DNA of 33,245 bases, from assembly GCA_001931875.2 (NCBI GenBank), contig MSJH02000094.1, forward strand, positions 1 through 33,245, written 5' to 3'. How positions within the stretch are numbered: the stretch's first letter is position 1; the number at the start of each line of letters is the position of its first letter. The translations under genes and the position numbers were made by a program. This document shows, one piece after another, positions 1-11,100 of the stretch. This DNA is from Byssochlamys sp. IMV 00236 (taxonomy: Eukaryota > Ascomycota > Eurotiomycetes > Eurotiales > Thermoascaceae). The notes under the pieces are model-generated. The model saw nothing but the letters and a program-made list of their open reading frames with translations. It ran no database searches and was not told the origin of the DNA.

Positions 1-424
1 ACTTACTAACCGTAATGGTTCCTTTTGTTTTTCTTATACTTAGGGCACAAGGATCACTGAAGGACGGTGATGTGATGATCGTAAGGAGGTCTCTGGAGTG
101 ATTCCTAAGTCGGTCGGAGCAGTTCATTTGTGAGTAGCTTCGCGATAGGGGTAAAGATTGGCTAGCTAGGTTTGGGAATGCATACCGCTTGACGTTCGGT
201 AGGGTCCATTGAGGCTATTTCGACCTCGGCTCGAACCCATGGTAGGCGGTACTTGGAACCAAAGGGTTCTGTAGGTCTGGCACATTCTGCGAAGGGCACG
301 TATCGGTTAGTTACTTACTGGAGGAAGGAGGTGAGCTTTGGAGGCCTTGGCCTGCTTGTGGAAGTCGACTGTTGTCCATGCAATAGCTTTGTTTCAAGAA
401 AAATATCAAAAACTCTAAAAAAAA
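1..424. other. GC-richer left arm, no supported gene
   Basis: This stretch is visibly richer in G+C than the A+T-rich spacers beside it, and its composition changes abruptly at about 400 where the hairpin repeat begins. An open stretch on the plus strand near 253-516 has no good start, runs into the repeat and resembles nothing I know. A GGTTCGA-like string on the minus strand near 230 suggests a tRNA B box, but no matching T stem or acceptor stem can be formed. It may be part of a dispersed repeat or a contig-edge repeat; that is inference. Confidence 0.4.
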
Positions 425-577
425 TAGGAAATCAGAAAAACTCATGGTCTTTTTGCAGCAAAAAAAAAATATTTCCATTTTTAAAAGTAAAAAGCTTCGT
501 CTTTTTGAATTTTTAAATTCGTTTGTATAAAAATAAAAAGCATTGTCTTTTTGAATAATTCTTCTTTTTCTTTTGTT
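425..577 (-). repeat. Left copy of inverted hairpin repeat
   Basis: Read on the minus strand, this segment matches 32804-32994 on the plus strand almost base for base, so the two form an inverted pair about 32 kb apart. It holds two 18-nt hairpin cores, at 489-506 and 535-552, each made of AAAAAG, a 6-nt loop and CTTTTT, spaced 46 nt apart. The linker contains GAATTTTTAAATTC, itself nearly palindromic. Similarity ends at about 425, where the flank becomes an A-rich run unlike the right copy. No coding role is likely: the apparent open frames through it are low-complexity K/F-rich translations. Confidence 0.8.
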
Positions 578-1625
578 TAAACTCGAAGTTCTCAATTCGT
601 TCTTATTTCATTGCCTACGTATAATCATTGAAATACAAGCAGAAATCCATACTCAAAGTTAAGGAATAAGCATTTTAAATCCAGTGTGCGCTTCGATCGC
701 ATGGTTTATCTATACACAGCTAACGGCTTAAAGTTGACAATAATATCGTAAGAAAAAGGTGTCATATTTAAAGTTTTGTAATGGTGAGGTTTTACCGTAA
801 CTATAGCTTCTTTCCCTTTTTCTTGTTTTAAATCCATAATTTTCTTTTTTACAGAGGAAATAATCACTCTATGCGATATCGTTCATCTACTTTCTAGTAA
901 ATCATTTTGTAGAATTGGAGATAAGAAAGGAGAGGAAGTAGCTAACACCAGCTTTATTCATCTTGTACTTTGTTTAGTTTTGCTGTAGCTATGGTATATC
1001 AAATGAAAGCATTTGATGTAATAGAAAATCCGACGATGCACTACTAATTGAGTAAAGAAATGCTTGAGAGGAACTGTTTAACTGTCTCTACTACTGTATT
1101 TTAAAAATGTATCCTTATGAAAGAAGGAGAAGCACTTTGGTATGAAGCTATCTTCATTTATAATGAGCTCAGTGCAACTATTTAGCTATAAATATATAAT
1201 AAGCTTATTCCCAAAGGTTTTACTCCTCTATTGGCGTAGTCATTGCAGGTATGAAAACATATAGTAGTCTCAGTATGTGTTTATCCTTTATTAAGATGGT
1301 ATTTAACTTTTCAATCAAAAATATACACGACAGTAGAGCCTATGATCCATTGAGTAGCTGTATTCAAATTGTATAAGAAATTACTTGCTCAACAATCTTT
1401 ATTTTCATTTGTTTAATATAACAGTAGAGTCAATGGACGGCGCATGAGAATATATGTCATATAAATGAGAAATATGCTTCTCTCTTTAAAGGAAATTCAT
1501 CAAAGCCTATTACATATTAATATTATTGTATTTGTTAAACATGTCTTTTTCATATTTTATTGTTGGGTTTTTATAATAGTTTCTGCTTTTTATATTGGCA
1601 GATATCTATATTCTAAATAAATAGC
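578..1625. other. A+T-rich spacer, no supported gene
   Basis: About 1 kb of A+T-rich sequence with many stops in all frames. A 44-codon open stretch without ATG (854-988, plus) follows a splice-acceptor-like TTTTTTACAG and reads as plausible protein, but nothing joins it in frame on either side. I see no tRNA, snRNA or repeat here. It also holds the 3' flank of the methyltransferase that ends at 1626. Confidence 0.4.
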
Positions 1626-2925
1626 TTAGAGTTTTTGCGCAGCAACAGCATTGTAATACATATAGCAATCAGAGGTCGTCAAGCACTGCTTAAGTTCCCG
1701 AATATATTGTCTACAGTCTTCTTCGTCATTCAAGCCCATATAAGGACCAATCGCATGTATCATAGACCTTGTTACTTCTACACAGTCCCAAACGAATTTT
1801 TTGGCCATGCTATTATTATCACCTACATTCTACGTAAGCACCAATTATTTGCCTCTTTTGAACTCGTACTTACTCATTCTACAACTACGGTACTCAGCCT
1901 GAACTATTTTACATTGGCCACTCTCTTTAAGCAACCTTTCTAGTTCTAATGCAATACGTGGATTCTGATTCCTGAGTTTACAGGCATTGTGAACTAGAAT
2001 AGAATTAGTCCAGGTCCATAAGCTGTATTTAATACTTTACTTGCACTGATAAGTTTATAGTAAGCTTCATTCTTTGGGTCTGGTAACTATGAAGCCATGA
2101 ATATCTTTCACAACATTCCCACGTACAGCCCCACTTACCTTATTGTCAATCTCAGTCAATTGAATTATACCACCAGGCCTGGTAACACGTATGAGTTCTT
2201 TTATAGCAATTGGCCATTGATCCACACAAAGGGAACCTGTCAAGAGTCTCATGTGGACAAAATCGAATGTATTATCTTCATATGGAAGGCCTTTGAGTAC
2301 GTCGCCCTTCTTGAACGTAAAGTTTTTCATTCTGAGCCTTTTATTTGTTATGTCTACAATATCGCATGCATGATATGTACAGTTGGGATAGTCCAACGAC
2401 ATGTCCTAAACAGTGATCTTTTTAAGTGCCTTGAAATATTACTGAAAGGACATGTTGATGACTTACCATACTCCATACACCTGGTCCGCAGCCTACATCA
2501 AGAATAGATATTCCACCTTGTAAATCAAGATTACTCTTTACGCTTGATAATACATTTCTGTATAAGAAAACGTTAGAAATACTTAGCATAATCAAAAAAA
2601 TAATCTCACCCTTCATATAATTCTTTTATGGCAACATGTTGCTGTTTCCAAATGGTACATCATTAGATACAGTCATTTCTCTCTACATTCGCTCCTCATT
2701 TACCCCTGTAAGTCTCTGTCTTTCATTCTCATCCATTGGTAACCAATAAGAAGAATCTACTTGGTGAAATTCTCTGTTTGCCATTATGGTTGATTGAGCA
2801 AGGTGGTCTGCGATCTGTGTATTAGAAGCAGTGGTAGTGCTACCAATAGCAGGTGTAGAACTTGGTGGTGACATTCTATGTTTTTTAGCTGGTAAACTTT
2901 TTTGCACTGTAAAACAGTTTCCCAT
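1626..2925 (-). CDS. SAM-dependent methyltransferase with MGNC N-terminus
   Basis: Seven exons on the minus strand (1626..1822, 1874..1993, 2041..2086, 2139..2405, 2467..2557, 2610..2641, 2704..2925) join into 324 aa. All six introns (47-62 nt) are GT-AG. Class I methyltransferase motif I (ILDVGCGPG) lies at residues 103-111. It is followed by the acidic YHACDI strand, an LPYEDNTFDFVH segment and a TRPGG post-motif, as in the large fungal family of LaeA-like methyltransferases. The 70-residue leader is Ser/Pro/Thr-rich and ends in a YWLP..D..E..RL block typical of this family. The protein begins MGNCFT, fitting N-myristoylation (Gly2, Thr6) with a palmitoylatable Cys4, so membrane attachment is inferred. 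The substrate is unknown. The 32-nt exon 2 is unusually small. The gene is divergent from WBP4. Confidence 0.9.
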
Positions 2926-3843
2926 TTCTTACTTGAATAACCAGGGCACAAATATATATTAGGTATCGGCCTTCAAAAGGGAGCACCTTCATTACACAAA
3001 ACAAGAAACCTACAATGTGCAACTGCATTTAATTCAAAAAAATCATGCTAGATTTTTAGTAAGCATTGAGACAATATTTGGGCTCCGATTAAGTCCTTCA
3101 GCTTCACAGCGAAATAGAATGGTTTATGAAGCCTGCAATATCTTTTGATAATGCGATCCGTAAGCGTGTCATTTTCAGACAGATGATGTGTTTAATGCCA
3201 TTCTTTGACTTTGACTAAAGCTCTTCAATTGAAGGATGCTCCAATATAAGCTCAAATGTCATACCATTCTTTCAGTCTTTTTATTCAATAGAAACCCTCA
3301 TCTTCATTACAGTCAAATAGGAAAAAAGGGCTGAATCTTATGTATAGCGATCTAGACTGTTTTACTATCTTTTGAAATGTCTTTAAGGATGTCAAAAACA
3401 TGCTCGTCCTCATCATCAGTATTGGGGAAACTGCCTTGATTATCATTTTTTTTAAGAAAAAAAAAAAAAAGAATAAGCATATACATGGGTAAGCAATTCC
3501 TTATTTAATAAGCTTATGCTGTCAAACACTCCATTCAATTATTCCATCGCATTGCCAGGAAAAGCGAAAATTGTATATCTTGATAGATGTTTTGATGATT
3601 TTGTAAAGGGCCAACTCGAATCACATTGTGATATTCGCGGCTAAATCAGTTAATTGAAATCATTTAGCATTCAATTAATTGCTTCAGTAATGCTTTATGC
3701 TTGGTGAAGCTTAAATGGTTCATTATCGCGTTTTTGCATTTGCCCTGCTCTGAGACTGTATTTGGTACTCTCTCTCAAATGCAAATCATTGAACCATTTT
3801 CGGAAAGAGATTTTTTTTTTCTGGCTGTAATATAGAACTTATA
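2926..3843. promoter_or_regulatory. Divergent intergenic region, methyltransferase / WBP4
   Basis: A 0.9 kb gap between two genes that read away from each other, so it must hold both promoters and the non-coding start of the WBP4 transcript. It is A+T-rich with poly-A and poly-T runs (near 3450 and 3810). All frames are broken and no coding relic or RNA gene is recognisable. No specific factor-binding site can be claimed. Confidence 0.45.
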
Positions 3844-4763
3844 ATGTAAAATCTATAAAGGTTAAATCATGTCAACATGCTAATCTATTATCTCTCTTAA
3901 TCTAGGGCTGACTATTGGGTATCACAGCAGAAGCATTGGTGTAAATATTGTAAAAAGTTTGTTGCTAATAACAAACCTGTAAGTTAATCTAGTCATTATA
4001 TTACCTTTAATAACATGTCTATAGTCAATTTCACTTCACGAAAATGGTACTGCACATAAAGCTCAGGTTGAGAGATTCTTGAGGAATGTATACAAAAAAG
4101 GACGAGAAGAGAAAGAACAACAGGAGAGCGTTAGAAAAGAATTACAGAGAATAGAGCAAGTAAATTATAGGCTAATGAAAAGCGAAGTAATATGTATATG
4201 ACTTATACATCTTTTAGGCTGCATTATTAAGCATCAGCATGAAAGATGGACCAAAGCACTTAAGTAGTAGTAGTAGTACTTCTTCAATTACTACAACCAA
4301 TAAACCCAGTAGCAGTCGAGTGAGCAGAACGTCGACCAGTACTGGTGCTTATGGTTATGGCGCAAACTATTATGTACCCACCATTGAAGAATTACGTAAT
4401 CCGACAGTAAAAGAACAAAAGGTAGAGGGACGTGAAGAATGGGCAGTTAGTAAGGATGTAGCAAAGGTTGGAGAATGGGAAGTTGTGACACCAGTGACAC
4501 CTCCTACATCTGAACCTGGTACAACCAAACGTGATGATCAACAGCAACAAAGATCAACACATGACCAAGCTCCCGAATTTCAAGATGATGATGAAGGAAC
4601 TAATGAAGAAGATTTGAATGCATTCAAATTAAAAGAAAAAGAATATCCAACAAATGCATTCAGTATTGATGATTCAACTGAACAAGTTGTATTTAAAAAG
4701 CGAAAATTGGCCGATTCAAGCATCTCAAGGAAAAAGAAGCCTTTACGCAAGAAGGAAGAATAA
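3844..4763 (+). CDS. WBP4: WBP4/FBP21-like U1-type zinc-finger splicing protein
   Basis: Coding exons 3844..3845, 3906..3978, 4025..4159 and 4218..4763 give 251 aa. The N-terminus (MADYWVSQQKHW) and a U1/matrin-type zinc finger with Cys13, Cys16, His30 and His36 match WBP4/FBP21, a spliceosome component acting in the nucleus. The C-terminus carries the conserved VVFKKRK basic tail. The two WW domains of animal WBP4 (usually about 375 aa) are absent; the middle is Ser/Thr- and acid-rich. The start codon is inferred to be split: AT at 3844-3845, then a 60-nt intron, then G at 3906. No uninterrupted ATG gives the conserved MADYW start. An AATAAA lies at 4838. ZIP follows 188 bp downstream on the same strand. 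Confidence 0.87.
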
Positions 4764-4951
4764 GATTATTAAGGAGAGTCAAAATTTTCTGAAAAATTTT
4801 TAGTTTGAAACAGCGTCACAAAATTTTTGGTTTTAATAATAAAGAGACATGTTTACGTTGTTGTTGTTTGTTTGTTCATTGCTTGCTTGCGGTTGACCTT
4901 AAATAATAAAATCACTCTCTATTTTTTTCTTTTTTTTTCTTTCTTTCTTTA

Positions 4952-6148
4952 ATGTTTGCAACGGAAAATAGCAATTTGGAAGCTTGGTTAGGTGTGATTG
5001 TATCATCTATTGCTTGCATAATAGGAGGTAGTTAAATTGGCTATTGATGTAAAAACAAGTATTCATTATTATTTGTAGCCTCTATTGTATTTATCGATAT
5101 ATTATTTCATAGACCATTATTAGACAGTCGTGCTTTCATGGCATCTTCCATGTCTTTAGCATCTGGTGTCTTGCTATTTTCTTCTTTATCAATCATGTTT
5201 CCTCAAGCACAGAAACGACTTCAAAATGACACCTTACTTTATGCATGCTACTTTGCTGGAATCACCTTTACCTTACTACTCACCAAACTGATTCATTATC
5301 TGATGCCAGATGCCATTCATGCTTGCGGAGATGGTTCTGATTCATGCCAGGACCATGATAGCCACTCTCACGATGAGAGACGCAAACTCAGTAAACACCG
5401 CTGTGATGCAGAATACGGCACCATGAGATCTAGCGAATCTCACTTTATACTGCATTATGAAGATTATCAAGATAATAATGATGCTCAAAACGAAGATAAC
5501 ACCCATGAACATAGTCACCATCATCATCATCATCATGATCCTATCGAGAACGTTGTTGGTAATGATCCCAAACATTACCTTAGCATAGGTATTCAAACAG
5601 CTATTGCCATCTGTGTGCACAAATTTCCAGGTAACTATGAGACGCAACATGGTACCTATGAATCAATAACCAATCATATCCATAGAGGGACTCATCATGT
5701 TTGTTTCAACCAAGGCCTCTTCTGCGCTCGGTTTAAGTGTCTCTATTGCACTGTCTATTCACAACTTGACTGAAGGATTTATGATTGCCCTGCCCTTGTA
5801 TTATGCGACACGATCCAGAATGATTGCATTTAGTGCTGCTTCCTTGATGGGTGGATTATCACAGCCATTGGGGGCACTCGTTGGATTATTGCTTGTGAAA
5901 AATATAAGTAAATCAAAGGAAGACGTGCTCTTTGGTGCTATCTTTGCTTGTATAAGCGGTATGATGTCTTTGATCACGATTCAGGTAAATAATGAAGCAA
6001 CATACATTTGTATGTTTACTGATATACTCTTAAACAGAGCATGCTACCTCAAGCTATCAGAGCAGACATGGACCAGCACTATATTCTCTTATTCTTCTTT
6101 TTAGGAATATTCATCGTGGGTCTTTCATCTGTCTTGGGAACACTTTAA
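4952..6148 (+). CDS. ZRT3: ZIP-family zinc transporter (ZRT3-like)
   Basis: Four exons (4952..5027, 5079..5630, 5686..5984, 6038..6148) encode 345 aa. The protein is a membrane metal transporter of the ZIP family. Metal-site motifs HKFPEG (206-211) and HNLTEG (235-240) sit in consecutive membrane segments, and the first is completed only across the second intron. The following GGLSQPLGALVG segment and the overall order resemble yeast Zrt3, which releases zinc from the vacuole; vacuolar location is therefore inferred. The cytosol-side loop between segments 3 and 4 holds two histidine-rich clusters, including a run of seven His in THEHSHHHHHHHD. The ATG is preceded directly by a pyrimidine-rich tract (4922-4950). 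The gene converges on ERV41, with 151 bp between stop codons. Confidence 0.9.
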
Positions 6149-6299
6149 GCATCATCGTCATCATCTTTCACTCTTCCTCTGTCTTTCTCATATGTGTACA
6201 TAACAGTTTTTTCTCTACTGACATTATACCTTATGCATCATTTTCTCACATAAAAACAAATAAAAGGTCCAAGCATATAACTTTTTTTTTATTCACAAG

Positions 6300-7778
6300 T
6301 TAGTACAAGTTCAACAGTTTTGAGTTCTCTTTGCCTCCTGTGAGTATAAAGTTAATGGTTCTATAGATTGCACCCACTGTCACGACAGATCCACCAAGGA
6401 TGCCACATAATCTGACAATAAAATGCAAGAATGACGATTGACGCTCTTCACTTATCTGTACTGAAATAGGTTCTAATTCATACTTGAAGAATATACCTGG
6501 TACTGCTTGACCATCTTGAAAGGTCTTGTGGGAATCAGTGACAGCATACTGATTTGTTTGTAAAACTTTGCCTGTTCGATCAATAAAAGTTGTTGGTACC
6601 TATCAACAAGTGTCACATCGACTATTCTTTCTTATCTTGTCATCAATACTAACCACAGACATTGTATATTGGAATACTTCGAAATCTAAAAAATGATGCT
6701 TTAATTGATACTTACTTTATCATTGCCTATAAAACTTACGTGTTTCTGCGATTTCTACACTGTTATCAAGTGGATTGATTAAATTAGGATAAAGCTGACC
6801 AAAAGAAAACTCATCAATGCGATGAGTAAAGTTCAATACTGAAATATAAGCATTAGTACATGTAGTGTATATATAGTTTATACCCGTATTTACCATCATG
6901 ACTTGTATGCATTCTACTTGCTATCATATGAAAAGGTGAGTATCATTGCCCAGTCTGATTTGATTCTTATTTTTTACCATATCCATGTCCATCAGATGTG
7001 ATGTGAAGATTTGATGCAACCTTATTCACGTTTAATGAACCATACACTCTACATGCGCCCATATCCTCTACGGCATAATAATTGAGTCTTTGGAAGAAAC
7101 AAACAACACTTTTCCTTACTGGCTACTTGATAATCATAGGATTTTCCACTAGCTGCACGAATGATTTCTTGAATATACTTGGGATCATCTGGAGCCCTAA
7201 CATGAAGTTGGTTCATATGGTCAAGGTTATTGATGGTTATCTTTTTACTTGTATTTGGTTGCAGAGCCCGCTGTAAATTCAGTCTATATATAAAGCAGAG
7301 TAAGCTCTCTGTCTTTTCCATAGATATGATTTATATATTACAGGAATACGCTTAAATCGATCCGTAAGTTCTGTTCTTTGTCCAGTCGCGTCAACGACAT
7401 GGATGAGTATATCTGATAAAAAAGAGTTAAAACATGTCTATAGGATCTATTTATACATGATACTTGCTTGGACAAGGCATAGCAATCGTCGTGTCTATGT
7501 TGATTTGCATTTTGGTATCAATGGTTGAATCTACTAGAAATTGGTACTTTGTTCGAATCTTGTAGTAACTATAGTGCATATAATTACTATGTTGCCTATC
7601 TTATCTTTTCTTTATTTTTTTACTCTGATAGTTCATTCAATGTCAAGAGTATCAAACAGAATGTCACAATCAAAGTAAGTAAACCACCTCGTTCACTTCT
7701 ATTCTGATTATCATCTTCAACTTTTGGAAAGACATCAATAGCAGCAGCCTTTTCTGTTAGCTTCCTAAATACAGCCAT
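6300..7778 (-). CDS. ERV41: ERV41/ERGIC2 COPII vesicle cargo receptor
   Basis: Ten exons (6300..6599, 6654..6685, 6740..6838, 6894..6920, 6978..7067, 7120..7196, 7249..7283, 7342..7412, 7468..7568, 7624..7778) give 328 aa, close to yeast Erv41 (352). The protein cycles between ER and Golgi with Erv46. Seen in order: short cytosolic head with FPK motif, membrane segment (about 33-52), the lumenal domain with DATG, PTEF, CRVYGS.NVNK and THRIDEFSFG blocks, the PGIFFKYELEPI motif (263-274) and a second membrane segment (about 287-308). Intron 2 (7413-7467) must be GC-AG (donor GCAAGT), since no GT donor keeps frame. Exon 7 is only 27 nt. The gene is divergent from NUP192. Confidence 0.92.
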
Positions 7779-8137
7779 TAAAGTGGAGATGGACCTGAAA
7801 AGAAGAAACAAATAGCAAATCAACAATTTTTCTGCCAACAACTTTTACTCGTGTAACACGAAATGATATTGTATCCAAATCTAGCCTCTCTTTCTCTCTT
7901 GTGTGTGCCTCTCTCTCTTGTTCTCTGTATAAAGAATACGTATTTAAATAAAAGGACATTATTAGTATTTATTGATAAAGATGTTTGATTGTGTTGTCAT
8001 AACAACCCACTTCATATTCAGTTACTTGATCATTCGTGACTCTTTTTTTTTTTGTTGAACAAAACTTCATGTACGAATTTGAAGTATTTTCTCTTCGCGT
8101 TTTTCTCTTTTTTTCTTTTCTTTGGGGTGTTTTGACC
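7779..8137. promoter_or_regulatory. Divergent promoter region, ERV41 / NUP192
   Basis: A 359-bp gap between the ERV41 and NUP192 start codons. It carries a CT-rich simple-sequence stretch on the plus strand (about 7885-7925) and T-rich runs near 8041-8125, the latter probably in the NUP192 leader. No specific binding site can be assigned. Confidence 0.5.
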
Positions 8138-11100
8138 ATGTTACAAATGTATGACATTCCAACCTGGACTGAAGAGAATCGCACATTGCTAGACACTCTA
8201 AGTCAAGCAAAAGTGTCTCCCGAGATTTCAAATTCACTTCAACAACAATTGTATATGAATAAGCACAAGTTCCTTGGATTACTGAACAATCAACCCAAGA
8301 ATAGTTCTCATAGAGCTGATCTCAATGCAAGCAAGTGTTAAGACCCAAAAACAATATCTTGATTAACCAAGTTTTTGCTTTTATTATAGACAAGGCATAT
8401 ATCAACAGAGTCTCACATACCGTCAGCAAAGACTTCGTTACGAAAGCATTATTCCTATCCGACCAACTTGATATCAATGAACACGTTGCAGCAACACTTT
8501 TGATGAATGGAATAACACAATCATCCAACTTCAACTGTGATCCGATTGATACAGCCGTCCTTCTTTTTCACGCAGAACGTGGATACCTCTTGGCGTCCCT
8601 GGAAGCCATCTTGAAGTTTGCGAATGATGCTTCTGTTAGTGAACAGGTTCGATCTGTTTGCTATAGCTTTGCAACTGAAATAATGTCTGAAAGTGTTCCC
8701 CTGGGAAACAATAAAACAGGCACATTTACAGCAAAACTTCTTTCAACACTAGAAAGCTTGACCAGAGCCATCACAGCATTATACAACACAGGCACAGTGG
8801 GTGGACAAATGCCAGCAGCTGGAAGTGGAAAACTAGGAGAGGATATTGCATTTATTCGTATAGAAAGACTTGGCGATGAACGTGTATCGATTGTCCAAAT
8901 CTTATATCACTTGGCTTCTATTTTCAGCTTGGACGCTCAATCTAAGCTGACTATGCTTGAAATGTTGGAAAAGGCACAACTGACTGACCCAGCAACATCA
9001 TACATGATCACCACCATGCTTGCAACGATATCATATAGCAATCAGACTGAAGGTGATGAACCGGACCAAAACGTGTTGAGCTTTGCCAAATCATTCCATA
9101 GACGAATCATGACACATGGATCCGACGTTCCTGCCATTAAAGCTGTCATTGTTCTTCAATGGGTTCTTTACTTGACGAATCCAAGAAGATCAGGCGCATT
9201 CACTAACGGACCAAACGCGATCACTAATGAAACAGAAACTCAACAGCTCATTGATGCAGCGATAGATGCAAACGCTTTCAAGTTTTTGCAACAGTACATG
9301 TTGTATTTCCAACAGTCAGGAGGATTTGACAATGGCGCTTTTGACGACCTTATCAATGCAGAAGAGGCTTCACAAACCCACGGCAGAATTGATTATCGTC
9401 AATACAAGATTGAAATTCGAAGCGAATTTCAAACATGTGTCATACATGAACTCAAGACGCTCGCAAATACAATCATTCGACAACTATTTGGTGTCTTGCA
9501 GAGCCTCAAATACAAGGAAGAGGATTCTGCTTCGGTCAATACCATGACCTATTCTTCAGAAGCCATGCAGACTAATGAGACGACGAGTCATGTACAAGTC
9601 CGTGATCTGGAGTACTTCTTGACCTTTTTAGCCAGTGTGTATACAGGGCCTATTGAAGGTGGACTTGTCTTTTGGAAACGTGATGACGGATTAAATCATT
9701 TCGTTCGATGGTTAGTTGACATCAAGGTGCAATCGACCGTGTGTGCTGCCTTTGACTTTTTTGGTTCAATATCGACTGGAGCGACATGTGCTGCAGGTAC
9801 ACTGAGCTTATTCAGAGGTAAAGCCGACACCGACTTGGGTTCTGGCTCGTTATTTACATGGAAAAAGCCACTGATGGCATTGGAATACTATGCCAATTTG
9901 TTATCTAATACAACAGACGACCTGCCTCGTACGATCCCTGTAGAAGAAGAGATGGTATTGCTTAAATTTCTGAATATCCTAAAGCAAACTGTGCAGTATA
10001 GTGAAGAGGCTAGATACGCATTTTGGTACAATAATGAAGCCTACTGTCGAAGTAATTTAGAAGCTATTATCAAACGTCCTACTTCAGCCTACCTTAGAGC
10101 TGCTGTATTTGACGTTATCTCAGCCTTCTGCTCTCCATGGGGTGGTGGAGTGAATGGTATCGGAAGAGATATTTCGCTTCAATGGTGGCGTGAGCTTGTG
10201 GATAGCGACTTGCTTCTTCCAGCAAACAATCCTGTATCAGGAGAAACAGAAAAGGCTACATCAGTAAATCAACCAACAACACTTTTACAAGAAATTCAAA
10301 CCGAATTGGAAAGACATCGCTATACAGAGACACTATCACTCGTGCATTTGATAGGGTCATCGATACACTCCCTGAGCGATCGCCAGAAACTACTTTCAGG
10401 ATTCTCTAATATGGATTTTTATATTCCCTTAGGACAACACACGAACGGTGAAACTGTTGGCGCAACACCCTATATATCACTTGTATTGGATACTGTATTG
10501 ACTGGACTTGGAAGTGACAAGGAGGAGCATACGAGAATGAAATGGAAGGTGACGGAGGCATGTCTTGTGGTAATAGAGAACAGTGTAAATTCGTTTTCAG
10601 ATATTGCATGCAAACCAGGTCTACAAGAAGGGCTTGAAGACAAGAGCCATCCTAACGAAATAGAACGCGTCCTGCTTTCTTATCTGACGCATCCAGGCTT
10701 CCAAGTACTCATTCGTATTCTTTCTGGCGGCAAAATTACAAATGAATTGTTTGACATTGTTCAAAATTGTTCTAAAGAAGATAAAAAGAAAACATCAAGT
10801 ACACCTTATCGCAGAAACTGCTTGCTCAAATCGTTGCGCATACTCCATGACGTGCTAAAATTACAGCCTATCGTCTGTAATGTTCTCATACCTCATATCG
10901 GCAAGACTGCAAAAAAGAAGGCATCCTCAGAATTTCAGCTCGGCCACCTCTCTTTCCCTCCTATACCTTCTGTTTCAAACCTTGGACAGCTCATTTTGTT
11001 CCGTAATGACATTCTTGCCCAGATTGCCCTGTTTATAAACTATGAAGATGATGAAGAGATATGTTTAGCCAGCACCAAGCTTTTACATCAACTCTCTGTT

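Noticed and set aside
190..260. Possible tRNA on the minus strand (GGGTTCGAGCC string)
   Set aside because: The bases around the TTCGA loop do not pair as a T stem, and no anticodon or acceptor stem can be formed at the right distances.
854..1047. Protein-like open stretches (44 codons without ATG, then a short ATG frame) on the plus strand
   Set aside because: The two lie in different frames, no splice pair joins them to a start or to each other convincingly, and there is no recognisable domain.
8036..8137. N-terminal extension of NUP192
   Set aside because: It would come from a T-rich leader, encode a hydrophobic stretch foreign to the family, and its first codon is not ATG (next ATG 8069).
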